A stretch of DNA of 64,000 bases. Source: Azadirachta indica (taxonomy: Eukaryota; Streptophyta; Magnoliopsida; Sapindales; Meliaceae). The translations under genes and the position numbers were made by a program. A model generated the notes under the pieces. The model did not search any database. It was not told the DNA's origin and saw nothing but the letters and a program-made list of their open reading frames with translations. Shown piece after piece: positions 1-11,860 of this stretch (the stretch's first letter is position 1; each line of letters starts with the position of its first letter). Location: NCBI GenBank assembly GCA_022749755.1, contig CM040446.1, positions 9,572,367 through 9,636,366 of the forward strand. The letters are read 5' to 3'.

Positions 1-543
1 GTTAGGTGCGCAAGATTGAGAATGTTTATGAATAAAGGTATTCTTGAAGATGTGCATTGGATAATTGAAGCAAAAGTACCTTTAGCAAGTGAGTTTTCTA
101 ATTCATTTGTTTCACGCATGTCTCGTTTAGGTAAGAGCTCTTTTGCAAAGAAACGAAGAGCGAAAAGGTTATAAGTGTGTCATAAATGTACACGTTCAAC
201 CTGTAACAAGCGATGTCATTTTTTAGGGATGGTGTCTACTAATAGAGAAGATAAAATTCAATTCATTAAGGATGGACTGAGTAAGGAGTCTTTAGATAAT
301 ATTTTACTGACTTTTGAGATGCATCCTAGTGGATATGTGCAACGTGAAATTCTCAATTTGTACACATAATTTCAAAAAGAACGTGATCATTATACTTTTG
401 GAAATCTGACTCTAAAATATCCTGTTTACCTATTTATAAGAAAATTGGATAAGAAGCCAATCCTCAACCCATAGAGGGCATTTAAGCCATTACTGGACGT
501 AAAATTAGAGAAAGATGCGAGCCATAATCACAACTATCTGTAA
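1..543 (+). pseudogene. Unrecognised Cys-containing coding remnant, cut by the window edge
   Basis: Frame 1 reads as protein-like sequence from the first base to a TAA at 541-543, interrupted by TAA at 172-174, TAA at 367-369 and TAG at 472-474. The middle block (175-369) begins with a C-x2-C-x4-C-x3-C cluster (178-219) that looks like a metal-binding knuckle, followed by a charged helical stretch ending NLYT. The text either side of each stop keeps the same charged, aromatic composition, so I read the whole as one decayed frame of about 180 codons. I do not recognise the family and give no function. It may belong to the retroelement whose 3' end lies at 1440-3545, or to an unrelated host gene. 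The 5' end is outside the window. Confidence 0.4.
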
Positions 544-800
544 ATATTAATTTTCAGCTGTCATTGTTGAAATTTTTATGTTTTACATTCCAATATTAAT
601 TGCTATCTTTGACATTTTTACATTTTTAAATTTAAACTTTTATGACAACAGCTGGCCTATCTTTATTTGTTTAATTAATGCATTTTGTTTTTTTCAAGTT
701 GTATAAATGCAGCACCTCAGCTTCTCTATTTTCATGCAAAATTTGAATCACTGACAAGGGTAAAAGACTGCAAAAATAGAAGGAGTTTCTATTTGTCAAT

Positions 801-1425
801 TTAAAACTATTTGTGATTTTGTGGGTCAACCCTTAAGAAAGGTGAAGAGTTTGTAAAAGCAGCAAATAACCTTGGTCAAGTTTTAGCTGAGCGAAAACTT
901 AACCTAGTATATGGGGGAGGAAGCCTTGGGCTAATGGAGTGTATGTTAACTGCCGCACATGTAAGAGGAAGTGAAGTCATAGTTATCATACCAAAGGCTT
1001 TATCTGCAGGTAACATCACTGACAAAACAGTTAGAGAACTAATGGTCTGAACAATGCATAAAAGAATTGCTAAAATGCTTGATTTTGTAAATGTTTTTAT
1101 TGCCTTACCAGGTGGTTTTAGGACCTTAGAGGAAATTTTTCAAGTTACATCCTGGGCTCAACTCACCCTTTACCAAAAACCTATAAGATTGTTAAATGTT
1201 AATGGTTTCTTTAACAAGTTATTATCTTTTCTTGATCATGCTGTATAACAGAACTTTATTTCATAGACGGCTTGCAAACTCCTCATTTCTGCTCCAACTG
1301 CTAATGACTTGATCAATCAATTGCAGAACTTTGTCCATGAACTAGATCCAACAATGGCACGATTAGAATGGTCAAGTGAAAGTAGTAAAACGCGAAAGTT
1401 GGATTTTTTGTCATTTCATTTGTAA
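801..1425 (+). pseudogene. Intronless LONELY GUY (LOG)-like pseudogene, cytokinin riboside monophosphate phosphoribohydrolase family
   Basis: LOG enzymes release active cytokinin bases from riboside 5'-monophosphates in the cytosol. Frame 1 from 817 gives FCGS, then VYGGGSLGLM near 907-936, an IPKAL block, a TMHKR block at 1051-1065, PGGFRTLEE at 1108-1134 and WAQL, ending at TAA 1423-1425. These match the LOG order and the length of about 200 codons. The family signature PGGxGTxxE has Arg where the Gly after x should be. A frameshift lies near 815, and TGA 1048-1050, TAA 1246-1248 and TAG 1264-1266 interrupt the frame. Plant LOG genes normally contain several introns, whereas here the coding sequence is contiguous, which suggests a retrocopy. 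I see no clear poly-A tail after the stop. It is not expected to make enzyme. Confidence 0.85.
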
Positions 1426-2535
1426 CTTTTCTTATCTTTTAACTCATTGCATTTTATTATTTTTTTAGTTATTTTTGCTTAAGTTTGTTTCAGGTTTTAC
1501 TTGTATTTCAATGACTACTATCTCATGTAATGTTCTCTATACTGTACCTCTTTGCATTCAAACATTGGGGACAATGTTGTAATCTAGTTAGGGGAAGTGT
1601 AATTGACATAAGTAGCCATTTTTATATGTTAAAAAAAAAAATTTTTTTTAGATTCATAATTTGTAAGGATGGTAGAGTAAGGAGTAGTCTTACTCCTGAG
1701 ACACATCTTAGTAAATATGCATTATTATTTGTTTTTATTTTTGAATTTTATAACAAAAGATTTATCATTCAATTTCTTTTGAATTGATAAAATCTATAGA
1801 CTCTTACATCATCATCACATAACAAATTCTGCTTAGATACTGAATCAATAATATTTATAAACCATCTTTTACACACACACTTTGATACATGATTGTGGAT
1901 GAAATATTGGAGTTTTACAATATTTGAGCTCTTTTGTTTTGTCAAATAGCAACTAAGGGTAAAAAAAAAAATAAAAAAAAAGAAAAAAATAAAGAAATTC
2001 TAACCAAAGCTTTTACTTAGTAACCGGACTCTTACCTAATCAACAGCTAATATTCGCGTAAAATGGTAAACTATTGATATAAATAAGTTAGTAGCCTTAA
2101 CTCAAGTAATTAAGTCCATAGGGGTGTTTTAACACCTAATACCCTAAGGCCAACTAGTTTGGGAGTTATTGGCCAAAAGCTCGCTACATGGGTTAAGGTT
2201 AGGTTAAAAAAAAAGGAAAGAGAGAGAAAAAGCCAAAAAAAAAAGATAGAAATAATCTTTGCCCAAAGAAGTTTACCTTGACAAAATTTAGAACCGATGT
2301 TGTTTAATTCTAATTAAATCTCATAATATATATTAGTTACAAAAAGAAGGTTTGTTAATAACTTGACTGATGAGTATTTGATACATATATAATAAATCTT
2401 TAAGTGAGAGTTTGTTTATTTTGAAAAGATCAAAAAAAGAGGAATGATTATTACTTTAAATGTAAATTTTATAAATCAACTCTAAAAATGATATTGCTTA
2501 GATTACTAGGGACTACTAATAAGCTGGTTAGGGGG

Positions 2536-3545
2536 TGTGATGAATATTTAAAAGTGTAGGTTTATCAAGAAAAATATTATGATTTATACTTAATAATGTC
2601 CTTTTGTTCCCAAAAAATGAAGCATACTCCTTTATATTGAATTGTAAAACATGAATTTGACTAAACAGTCAGTTTTGCATAGGTTTCGTATAATAAGCGT
2701 ATTTTAAATCCAAAACATCAATTGATACGATTCTTGGGCTGAACAAACATAAACTCATTATTTCACAACTTTGGAAGCCAAAGATTGGACCAGTTCGAGC
2801 AATTAATGGGACAAAATTGGGCTTCAACAGAACTCTCAAGTGCATCTTTGGACCAGCTCAATATCTGTTTCGTATCTCCCAAAATACATACCCAATAATT
2901 ATACGATTTGGTGTTTCAGAAAGTTGACAAAAAGCTCTAAATTGTTTATGTTTTACATATTCCCAAATTTCAACTGGTTGGCTATCAAAAAGAGCCATCA
3001 TTCTAGAAGGGCGATGGAGAAGGGCAATAGAGAAATGCAACTTGAACATTTATGTCTTTTTTCAACACAACTTACATTCTACCACATCAATAAGGGTGAG
3101 ATATAGTCCATTAGAAAGATGAGTCATTCACCTACAACTTTGAACAAGAACATTTCACAAATTTTGGTGGTTTTAATTGTCAAAAATGTGTTGCAAGTTG
3201 GTAAAGTGTGATTAATTAAAAATTGATAATGTGAAGCATCTTTTATTTTACCTATATAAAGGAAGATGTGGAAGTGAGGAAGAGGGATCTTAGTTATCAT
3301 TTTGTTTCCTTTTTGTAATTTGAACTTCAATTAAATAATACCTTTCTAAATTAGTAATTAGGGCTAAGGTTGTAGTTTTGTTGATTTTATAGCATTATTC
3401 TTTTATCATTCTAAGTTGTGCTCAATGCAAAATCTTGTCAATTGAGTGAATTATATTTCTTAAAAGTGTTTTGCTTTATTAGAAAGCTTGATTCATTGTT
3501 AACAGAAGATACACTGAATGCTTGCACATTTTTTACAAATCAAGA
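2536..3545 (+). repeat. Putative LTR of the Tat-like element
   Basis: It begins next to the polypurine tract and ends within AT-rich DNA near 3545; the right border is approximate. It contains a promoter-like cctatataaagg at 3251-3262 with a transcribed-looking leader after it. The open frames inside it (2840-3330, both strands) have no recognisable product. Confidence 0.45.
3251..3262 (+). promoter_or_regulatory. TATA box inside the Tat-like LTR
   Basis: The string cctatataaagg is a good plant TATA context, placed in the second half of the putative LTR as expected for the U3/R junction. Confidence 0.4.
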
Positions 3546-3884
3546 ACAAGGTATGTTATATCTTTCACAAATAAATTGAATGATTAATTTTTTATTTTGT
3601 TACCTTTTCTTCAAAGAGGTATTCTGATGTATTTCAATATATTTATCTTTCGATTAAGATCATCTATTAAGTGATTATTAATTGAGTTTAAAAAAAATGA
3701 GTAAAGAATGATTTCTATAATTATCAAAAAAATGAATCCCTAATGCTTTAATAGTTAATAATAAGTTTACATTTAATAAGTAACAAATTTTTTTTATTTT
3801 CATCATATTTGGACATTGGATTTGTGAATTTTGTATAACGTATTCACTATAGACCGACATTTGTACTTCCGAACTTTATTACTT
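3546..3884. other. AT-rich stretch between two retroelement fragments
   Basis: I see no gene, RNA or clear repeat here. It could be flank or the outer part of either neighbouring element. Confidence 0.4.
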
Positions 3885-5387
3885 GAGATAACCTATACTT
3901 GACAGTTACAACCTTTAAGTTATAGCACCAAGTATGTGTGTTTCTTTGTGCAAGAACTTGATGTGTAGGCATCAACTTCAAACTAGAATCAGAGAAAAAG
4001 AACGGTTAGAAAGAACATAGGAGGCTAAAACTAACTAGTGTGTTCTCTTCCATTTTATAGTGTTCTAGCAAACTTTAATCCTAATATAATTGGACTAGGG
4101 CTTTTAGACTCGGATTAATCTAATTTAACTTAAGCCCACTTATTTAATTAATCTTATTAATTAAATAGTTAGCCTAATTTAATAAGTCTACTTATAAATT
4201 AATCTTTATTAATTTAATAATTGGCTTAATCCATTTAATTTGATACTTAAGATGAATTTTTTAATTAACGCAATTAAATTAAATATTCCTTCTCTTTGAT
4301 TCTACTTGTTTTAACTTCCAAAATTGCAACTACTTAGGAGACCTTGACGGACATATTTAATTTACAAGCCTTAATAAACTTTTTCTAGTATCCTGTTAAC
4401 TCATAATTGTAGTGGGCTTTGTCTATTAACTTTGGCCAATTCTACTAAATGCCTAAAGTTGCACTCTTGAATGGAATATTCTTTACAGAAAATTTGCAAT
4501 TTAATCTAATTAAATTATATCTTAGAACTCTATCTATTGAGCAATAGGTTACCATAACTGCCCTTTATAGAATACCAATAATTAGAACTAGACATAATTT
4601 ACCATTTTACCTTTTGATTACATCTTGATTCCTTGATCGTAGTTTCATACAATTTAATTAGGTTAAAATTTGTTACAATAAATCTTAGTTTTATGAACTC
4701 CTTTGCTAAGCACAACTAAGATTTTCTCAACTAAAACCTTGTAAAACCATCAAGGTTGTATTTTGCATTCCTTTCGGAGTCATATTCTATATCTATGAAA
4801 TAAAGTCTACTAACATATAGATCTTACAAATCCAATTAGCCAAGGTATTGGTCGTTAATCTTATAGTCTCATTTTCAATTCTAGCCAAAAACTATACCTT
4901 ACATACTAGAGGTGCACTACCCACTTAGGATTCAGGTAAAGGTGCCATAGTATTAGGGTATAAATGTTTATATTCAGTTTTTGTATTTCCACTAAATGAT
5001 TTAAACCTTTACGCGGTCATGTTCAGTGCATTTTGATAATACATTAGTGTCTTTGTCTTAAAGTTACTACTTTAAATTGTCAAAGACTTCCATTCTTCAT
5101 TAAAAATAAGCAACCATTTCTTCATTGAAAATAAGCAACACTACAACCTTCTCCAAACAAAATGCCCAACTTTTATTTATAGGTTGTGAATTAGTTTTGA
5201 TTTATGATTAAGTTCTATATCTCATATATATCTCACATATATAGAACTTTATTAAAGTATAGTTTTGGGGCCTTTTAGTTATTGATACAATTACATTTGG
5301 ATTTTTGAATAACTAATAACTTTATTTATTATCAATGTCTAAATTATAGAAATGTATCCAACTCTTAGGGTACTATTTTAAAAATCT
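3885..5387 (-). repeat. Ty1/copia 3' LTR, minus orientation
   Basis: It lies directly downstream (on the minus strand) of a copia pol remnant. It is preceded at 5388-5405 by the polypurine phrase gggcaagtaggaga, typical of copia elements. Its distal part (3888-4030) has a leader-like sequence ending in the minus-strand phrase taataaagttcgg, resembling copia LTR ends. Borders are approximate; the second LTR and most of the body are missing. Confidence 0.55.
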
Positions 5388-5399
5388 CCTACTTGCCCT

Positions 5400-6225
5400 T
5401 AGAGTTGATATGACATGTTTACAATTCCTATGTTCTAAAGTGATCCTCAAAAACTTTAGTCCATAGACTCTTGGTGAATGGATCTACAAAATTCTCCGCA
5501 GTAGGGATTTTGCATACTTGCGCATCTTTACGGTGTATGATCTCTTGAATGAGGTGGTGCTTTCATTCTTTATGCTTTCCAACTTTGCGGTTTCACGGTT
5601 CTTTTCAATTAATCACTGCCCTACTATTATCACAATAAAGTGTAATGGCTTTCTTACCATTTGGAATGACTTCCAATTCAATAAGAAAATTGTATAGCCA
5701 AATAGCCTTTTTAGCAGTTTCACAAGCAACTACATACTCAACTTCCAAAGTAGACTCAATAATACAGGATTGCTTGATGTTTCTCCAACTATTGCTCCAT
5801 CACCTAAAGTGAAAACTGATCCTGAGGTTGATTTTCTAGAGTCTAGATCAGAGTAAAAGTCTTAATCCGTATATCCAATCAAAGTTAGATCACTACTAGA
5901 AAAATAAACACATATACATTCATCCTACAAAGGTATTTCAATATATGCTTCACTACAGGCCAGTGCTCATTTCCTAGGTTGGTATCTATTTACGACTCTT
6001 ATTGTATAGCAAATATCTGGCTTAATGCAAAGCATAACATACATGAAACTCCTAACGATTGAGGCATATGGGACTCGTCTTATCTCTTTTTTTTCTAAAG
6101 GAGTTTTAGGAGACTGTTTTAGAGAAAGCTTAATTCTAAACTTGAAAGGCAACAATACTTTCTTAGAATTTTGCATTGCAAATTTGGCTAGTATCTTATT
6201 TATGCATGAGGCCTAAGATTACAAT
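5400..6225 (-). pseudogene. Ty1/copia polyprotein remnant: end of reverse transcriptase and RNase H
   Basis: Read on the minus strand, 6176-5967 gives blocks such as RRVPYASIV, GS-like SFMYVMLC, KPDICY and NRYQ, the classic copia RT/RNase H connection. Further down come HWPVVKHILKYL, then near 5790-5640 an ESTLEVEYV block (family form DSTxEAEY), WLYNFLIELEV and LYCDNS, and finally VDPFTKSL just before the end of pol. These are the RNase H landmarks in the right order. Frameshifts and stops occur between the blocks, and everything upstream (gag, protease, integrase, the RT catalytic motif) is absent: the fragment stops at about 6225, where Athila sequence begins. It is non-functional. Confidence 0.85.
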
Positions 6226-6344
6226 TTTAGAATAATATTTGGAGGCAAGCATCAATTTAATGCTCCTTTCGGTTTTTTGAAAGTTAAGCTTGGGAAAAGT
6301 CAAGTCAACGACCATCTAATTAGAAATAGTAAACCGCTTACTCA

Positions 6345-9300
6345 CTTACCAATAAAGAATCATTAAAGATGTACTAGTGAAGGTGGATAACTTCATTTTT
6401 CTAGTTGACTTTATGGTGTTGAACATGGAAGAGGATCGTGAGGTCTCTATCATACTTGGAAGACCATTCTTGGCTATCGGTAAAGCTTTGATCAACATGC
6501 ATAATGAAAAGCTTATTTTGCAAGTTAATGAAGAAAAGGTAAAATTCAACATTTGTAACACTTTGAAATTCTCAAATGAGATACATTCTTGCAACTAAAT
6601 TGATTTGATTTCAGAGTATGTTAAAGATATGCTTTGTGATATAATGCCTAAAGATCCGTTGGAAAAATGCCTCGTGAATTTTTTATCTAAGAATGAAGTG
6701 TTGCATAACTTTAATCTTAATGATAATTGTGAGATGATTGTGGAGAATTGATTAATGAACTTTGTACATTAAAAGTGTTACCGGTTGTTGAGGTTAGGTG
6801 TGACAATTTTGTTGAAAGTGAATTGAAAAATGAAGGGATTAAATTTAAGAAAGCTATGGAGATTTCTCATAACGAGCTGGTGCTTTAAAAATTGCCAGAC
6901 TATCATAAATATGCTTTTTTGGGAGAGAATTAAACGTTTTTAGTAATTATCTCGACACTTTTGAATCAAGATGATGAAATGAAATTGCTTGAAGTCTTAA
7001 GGAAGCATAAGTCCGCTTTAAGATGGTCTATTGTAGATATTAAAGGTAATAGTCTAGCCATTTGTATGCACAAAATTCTAATGGAAGAGAACTATAAAAC
7101 AGCCATTAAGCATCAACGTCGACTCAATCCAACGATAAAGAAAGTAGTGCATGAAGAAGTATTAAACTTGTTGAATGTTGGGATCATTTATGCTATTTCA
7201 AATAGCTTATGAGTTTGTCTGATTCAAGTTATGCCTAAAAAAGAGGGGAATGATAGTTGTGAAGAATTATGACAATGAGTTAATTTCCAAAAGAATTGTA
7301 ACTAGCTGATGTGTATGTATTGATTACCTGAAACTCAATAAAGCAACAAGGGAAGATCGCTTATCACTTCCATTCATTGATCAAATGCTGGAAAGATTAG
7401 CGAAGTATCAATATTACTATTTTCTTAATGGATATTTAAGATATAATCAGATTGCTATAGCTCCTAAGGACCAAGAGAAGACCACTTTTATATACCTATA
7501 TGGTACTTTTGCTTTTCGCAGAATGTTATTCAGCTTATGCAATGCCTCTGCTACTTTTTAGCTATATATAATGGTAATTTTTGCGAATATGGTGGCGAAG
7601 ATAATGAAGATATTTATGGATGACTTTTCAATATTTGGTTCATCATTTGATGTATGCCTTCACAATTTTTCTTTAGTTTTATGCAGGTGTCAAGAAATAA
7701 ATTTTGTACTTAATTAGGAGAAGTGTCACTTCATGGTGTAAGAGGATATTATTCTCGAACACAAAATCTCGTCAAAGGGAATTAAGGTCAATCTTGCCAA
7801 GGTCACAGCAATTAAAAAGCTCCCACCATCTAAGAACATCAAAGGAATATGAAGCTTTCTTAAACACACTTGTTTTTATAGGAGGTTCATCAAAGATTTT
7901 TCTAAGGTTGTAGAACCTTTGTGTAATCTACTTGAAAAAAATGCAATTTTTGACTTTAATGATGATTGTTCGCAGGCATTCGAGTTGATCAAGAAGAAGT
8001 TAACAGCTACCCCAATAATGGTGGCCTTAGATTAGAGTCAACCTTTTGAGATTATGTGTGATGCTAGTGACTATACACTTAGAGCAGTGTTGGGATAAAG
8101 GTGAGAAAGGACATTCAGGGCTATATATTATATAAGTCAAACTTTTGATAGTGCTCAACAAAATTACACAACAATAGAAAAAGAGATACTTACGGTAGTA
8201 TTTGCCTTTGATAAGTTCAGGCCATACATCATTGGTTCCAAGGTAGTTGTGCTCATAGACCACGCTGTCATTTGCCATTTGTTTGCAAAGAAAGATGCAA
8301 AATCTCGACTAATTCAATGGATAGAGTTTAACATCGAGGTAAGGGATAAGGGCAGTGAGAATTTAGTGATAGATAATCTTTCAAGAACAGAAGAAAAAAC
8401 TAAAAACTCATGAGTCTTTGAAACATATCCAAACAAGCAGTTGTTTTCAATGGAATCTAAGCTTCCTTTCTATGCAGATATGTCAATTATTTGGCATATA
8501 GAGTGCTACCACCAAACCTTTCATTTCATCAAAAAAAGAAATTTTTGCTTGATGTGAAGTCATTCTCATGGGAAGATCCATTGCTATTCAAACATCTTGA
8601 AGCATCTTGAAAACATTTCCGGAAGAAGAAATGATAAACATCTTGAAGCATTGGTATTCATCAAAGTATGAGGGATATTTTGGTGCTACAAAGAAGATGG
8701 CCAAAGTACTTCAATTAGGATTCTTTTAGCCAATGCTATTCAAGGATTCTAATGCATTTGGAGGACAGACTTCATGGGACCATTTCCATCACCATTCTCT
8801 AATTAGTATATCTTATTGGCTATGGATTATGTTTCCAAATGGGTCAAAGTTGTTGCTTGTCACACAAATGATGCAAAGATGGTTACTAACTTCTTGCACA
8901 AGTGCATTTTCACTCATTTTGGAACTCCTTGAGCAATTATTAATGATGGTGGTAAGCATTTTTGTAATCATTAGTTTGAAGTTCTATTGGGTTAAGCAGT
9001 AGATTACTGCACCTTACCATCCTTAAACAAGTAATGAAATGAAGATATCAAATAGAGAATTAATGAAGATCCTTGAGAAAACAATGAATAATTCACGAAA
9101 AGATTGGTTGAAAAAGCTACAGGATGCACTATGAGCCTACCATACAACATTGAAAACCCCCATTAGAATGTCACCATACAAGTTAGTATTCGGAAAAACA
9201 TGCCATCTTCTAGTTGAACTCAAACATAAAGTATATTAGGCCGTAAAAACATTGAATTTTGACATAAAAGTGTTAGGTGAGAAAAGAATGCTTCAATTAA

Positions 9301-9560
9301 ATGAAATGGAAGAATTTCGAAATGGTATTTTTGAGAATACCTAGATATAAAAAGAATAGATGAAGAAATAACATGACAATCAAATCTTAAGATGAGAATT
9401 CAAAAAGGGAGAGCAAGTGCTTTTATTCAATTCTAGATTAAAACTCTTCCTGGGGAAGTTAAGAACAATATGGTCAGGATCGTTCAAAATTAGTAAAATT
9501 TTTCTATTTGTCACTGTTGAGCTACAAGGCAATGATGGGAGACTTTTTCGTGTTCATGTG
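6345..9560 (+). pseudogene. Athila pol remnant: protease, reverse transcriptase, RNase H, integrase
   Basis: The protease tail (6359-6596) shows DFMVLNMEEDREV and ILGRPFLA. A block near 6890-6960 leads into the Athila RT start; RT follows with EHQRRLNP-like and SNSL blocks (6961-7210), a NGYLRYNQIA block near 7425 and the catalytic FMDDF near 7613-7627, so the YxDD-type aspartates survive. RNase H is recognisable near 8160-8330 ([14 protein letters not shown], then IDHAV for the usual TDHA). Integrase is seen as a DFMGPF block near 8768, DYVSKWVKVV near 8820 and INDGG near 8940. The zinc-binding cysteine pair before DFMGPF is missing, as if about 30 codons were deleted near 8755-8768. Many stops are at expected Trp, Gln or Arg codons, for example TAG at 7715-7717. 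The end near 9480-9560 has the usual pol tail that names elements of this clade. Confidence 0.88.
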
Positions 9561-10560
9561 TAGCGACTCAAGCATTATCTCGACAATGAAGAGCAAAAAA
9601 CCTCTCCCTTTGCGCGCGCAAAGTCCCACTTTGCCCTCTAAATGTCAAGACTATGGTCCGACCACGCAATTAAATGCACTCCAGCACCACGCTAGCACAC
9701 AAGCCCCCTTCTAGCATGCACTTCCCTCTTTTTCCTAAGAGCATGGCATAACCACATAACCCTTGTACCATGCCATGCTTCTTCCCACCCACCCCATGCA
9801 CAAAGCATAAAAATCCCCCTTCTCCCACTTATTTTTTTTTAGCCTATTTTTTCCCTCGGCCAAAATTTTCCCCATTTGTCATGTACAAAAACCATTTCAC
9901 ATTTCATTGTTAAACACAAACACAAACTCTCCTCTCTCATTTCTTCTTCTCTTTCCCTCTAAACACAATCCATCTTTACAAATTTCTTCCCCTTACATTA
10001 TATCCAACTACCAATCAACCAATCAAGCATTAAACCCAACACCCAATCTCCAAAATTTTTCCCTGAAGGCAATTACTTCAATTAGAATCTCATTGGAAAC
10101 AATTCATCAACATTCCCTTATTCTCTTCAGAAATCAACAACATTCAAGTAAGTTCACTCTTGCATTATAACTTTTTCCTTATTAGATGAACTTTTGGTGA
10201 ATTATGGAGATTGATAAATAGAGATAATTTGGAGAAGTTGAATGTTAGGCTTTGAATTGAAGTTTGGGGGAAACAATTGAATCATTAGATAGTAAGAAAA
10301 GGATTGGAATTGTACTTTGGCTAATTGAGGTATTGAAAGAAAATTGAGATTGACAATTGGGTGGGTTGTATATTTTGCATATCAAGTGTTTGATAAAATG
10401 CTTGAGTGAGAATTTTTGAAGATTTCTTAAGCTTTCCCACTATGAATTACTTAGGGATTATTTTAGAGGTGCAATAAGAGTTCTAGGATTTGATTTAGTG
10501 AAGGAAGAGTTTTAGTAGAAAATGGGCATATCAAGTGTTCGACGAATTGTCCGAGAGAAA
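9561..10560 (+). other. Athila spacer between pol and the second ORF
   Basis: It holds a pyrimidine-rich, GC-richer section with ccatgcc and gcatgg phrases (9600-9800) and a leader-like CT-rich section (9930-10150). The open frames here are low-complexity and I do not call genes. Confidence 0.6.
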
Positions 10561-11860
10561 GCTTAAATAACATTCATGGCACTAAAAAAAAGGTAGTTCT
10601 TCACAATTGTCAAAGCATTTTGATAGTCAAAGATTCATTTCAATTGAAGCAGAGAAAAAGTATAATGAATTCAAGGAAGATGAGAAGGCAATTGTAAGGG
10701 AGTAGGCTTTAAAAACGAATTCAAAAAATGGGAAACTTTTAGAGTTCATCCGAGCACGAAAATTGGATTACCATTAGTGATGGAGTTTTACGCTAATGCT
10801 TTGGTAAGCTAAGAAAATGATCAGGTGTTTATTCAAGGAAAAATAATCTCTTTCAATTCGGAAGCCATTAATGGACATTATAGTCTGCTTACCGTTAGTG
10901 ATGAGGAAGACTTATATGATGCATTTAGGAGTAATAAAGAGTACTACTCTATGATTATTGAAGAATTATGCATTCTGGGCACTTAATGGTTGAAAGGCCA
11001 TGGCAAAATGAAAAAGTTGTCACCCTTTGAGAAAACACACTCAATAGATATGCCAAGCATGGCACAAATTCATCTACTTAAACCTCTTGCTAACTTTTGA
11101 TTAGAACAACGTCACGGCAAAGCGAGCTACCTTCCTTTATTGTCTTTGTTCAGAGATTCCAATTGACATGGGAAAGGTCATAAAAAAGAGCTTGGTTAAT
11201 TCTATTGAAGCCAAAACAACAGGTGGACACACATACCCCTGCTTTATCACTGCTTTATGCTTAAAAGTAGGGGTAAAGATGGATTAAATAGAGTACAAAA
11301 TAAATCTCGATTCAGCCATAGACAACATCTCCATTTCTATATTCACCTATTGGGCAAAAGAGGACTCCATAAGTTTGAGTTTGGCATTTGCTGTGCACCA
11401 TAATAGGCAAATACCACCACTGCGAGAACTATTGCCTCGTCTTCAAAAAATTGTAGCTTAGACCTTCACACTATAATATTACCCTGCACTTCATGCTAGA
11501 ATTCAACGAAGGGAAAATCCAAATCTAGGAAGCCACCAATGCAACGATTTCCTCAACATAACACCACCAGTTCATAATCTTCCACACACAAAGATTCTCA
11601 ACAACTAACCCTCACCGTTTTATAACAAGAAATTCATTAGAATTAGCCAGAAATCTATGAAGTTCAAGAAGAACAAATGAAAAAGAATCAATATCTATTG
11701 GACCTTAACAACACCCTTGGAGCATATTTTCAGCGTACTCAGGCCAAGTCGAGAATATGTCGATTTTCACAATACCCAATAGAGCCAGCAAGCAAAATGA
11801 ATCAAATCTGCCTCCACAAAGCACAATGATGACAATGAGGATTAAGAGGTGAGATCTTAC
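10561..11860 (+). pseudogene. Second Athila ORF remnant (putative plant transposon protein domain type)
   Basis: Athila elements carry a second ORF, often called env-like, whose N-terminal part is annotated as a putative plant transposon protein domain. Reading across frameshifts, this region gives WETFRVHP, then VMEFYANA near 10775, FIQGK, FNSEAINGHYSL, DEEDLYDAF near 10910 and WLKGHGK. It is followed by the conserved block that in the minus-strand copy (30497-31290) reads SHLNEVTAKRA. The C-terminal part (11640-11850) is Gln-rich and leads straight into the ggacaatgtttacc tail at 11920. Function in the retroelement is unknown in the family. The copy is riddled with stops and frameshifts. 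Confidence 0.75.

Larger units (their letters stand above)
1440..3545 (+). mobile_element. 3' end of a Ty3/gypsy (Tat-like) retrotransposon: untranslated tail plus LTR
   Basis: The stretch at 1560-1600 carries the phrase ttggggacaatgt followed by a purine-rich aggggaagtg, a hallmark of the non-coding 3' region of plant Tat/Athila elements; the same phrase recurs in this window at 11911, 16672 and, inverted, at 29960. An A-rich spacer follows. A polypurine tract ttaggggg at 2528-2535 directly precedes a TGTGATGAAT start that I take as the LTR 5' end. No gag or pol is left. The LOG pseudogene sits immediately upstream of this tail. Confidence 0.5.

Noticed and set aside
9907..10170. 87-codon open frame, signal-peptide-like
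   Set aside because: It lies in the CT-rich Athila spacer; low complexity and no homology recognised.
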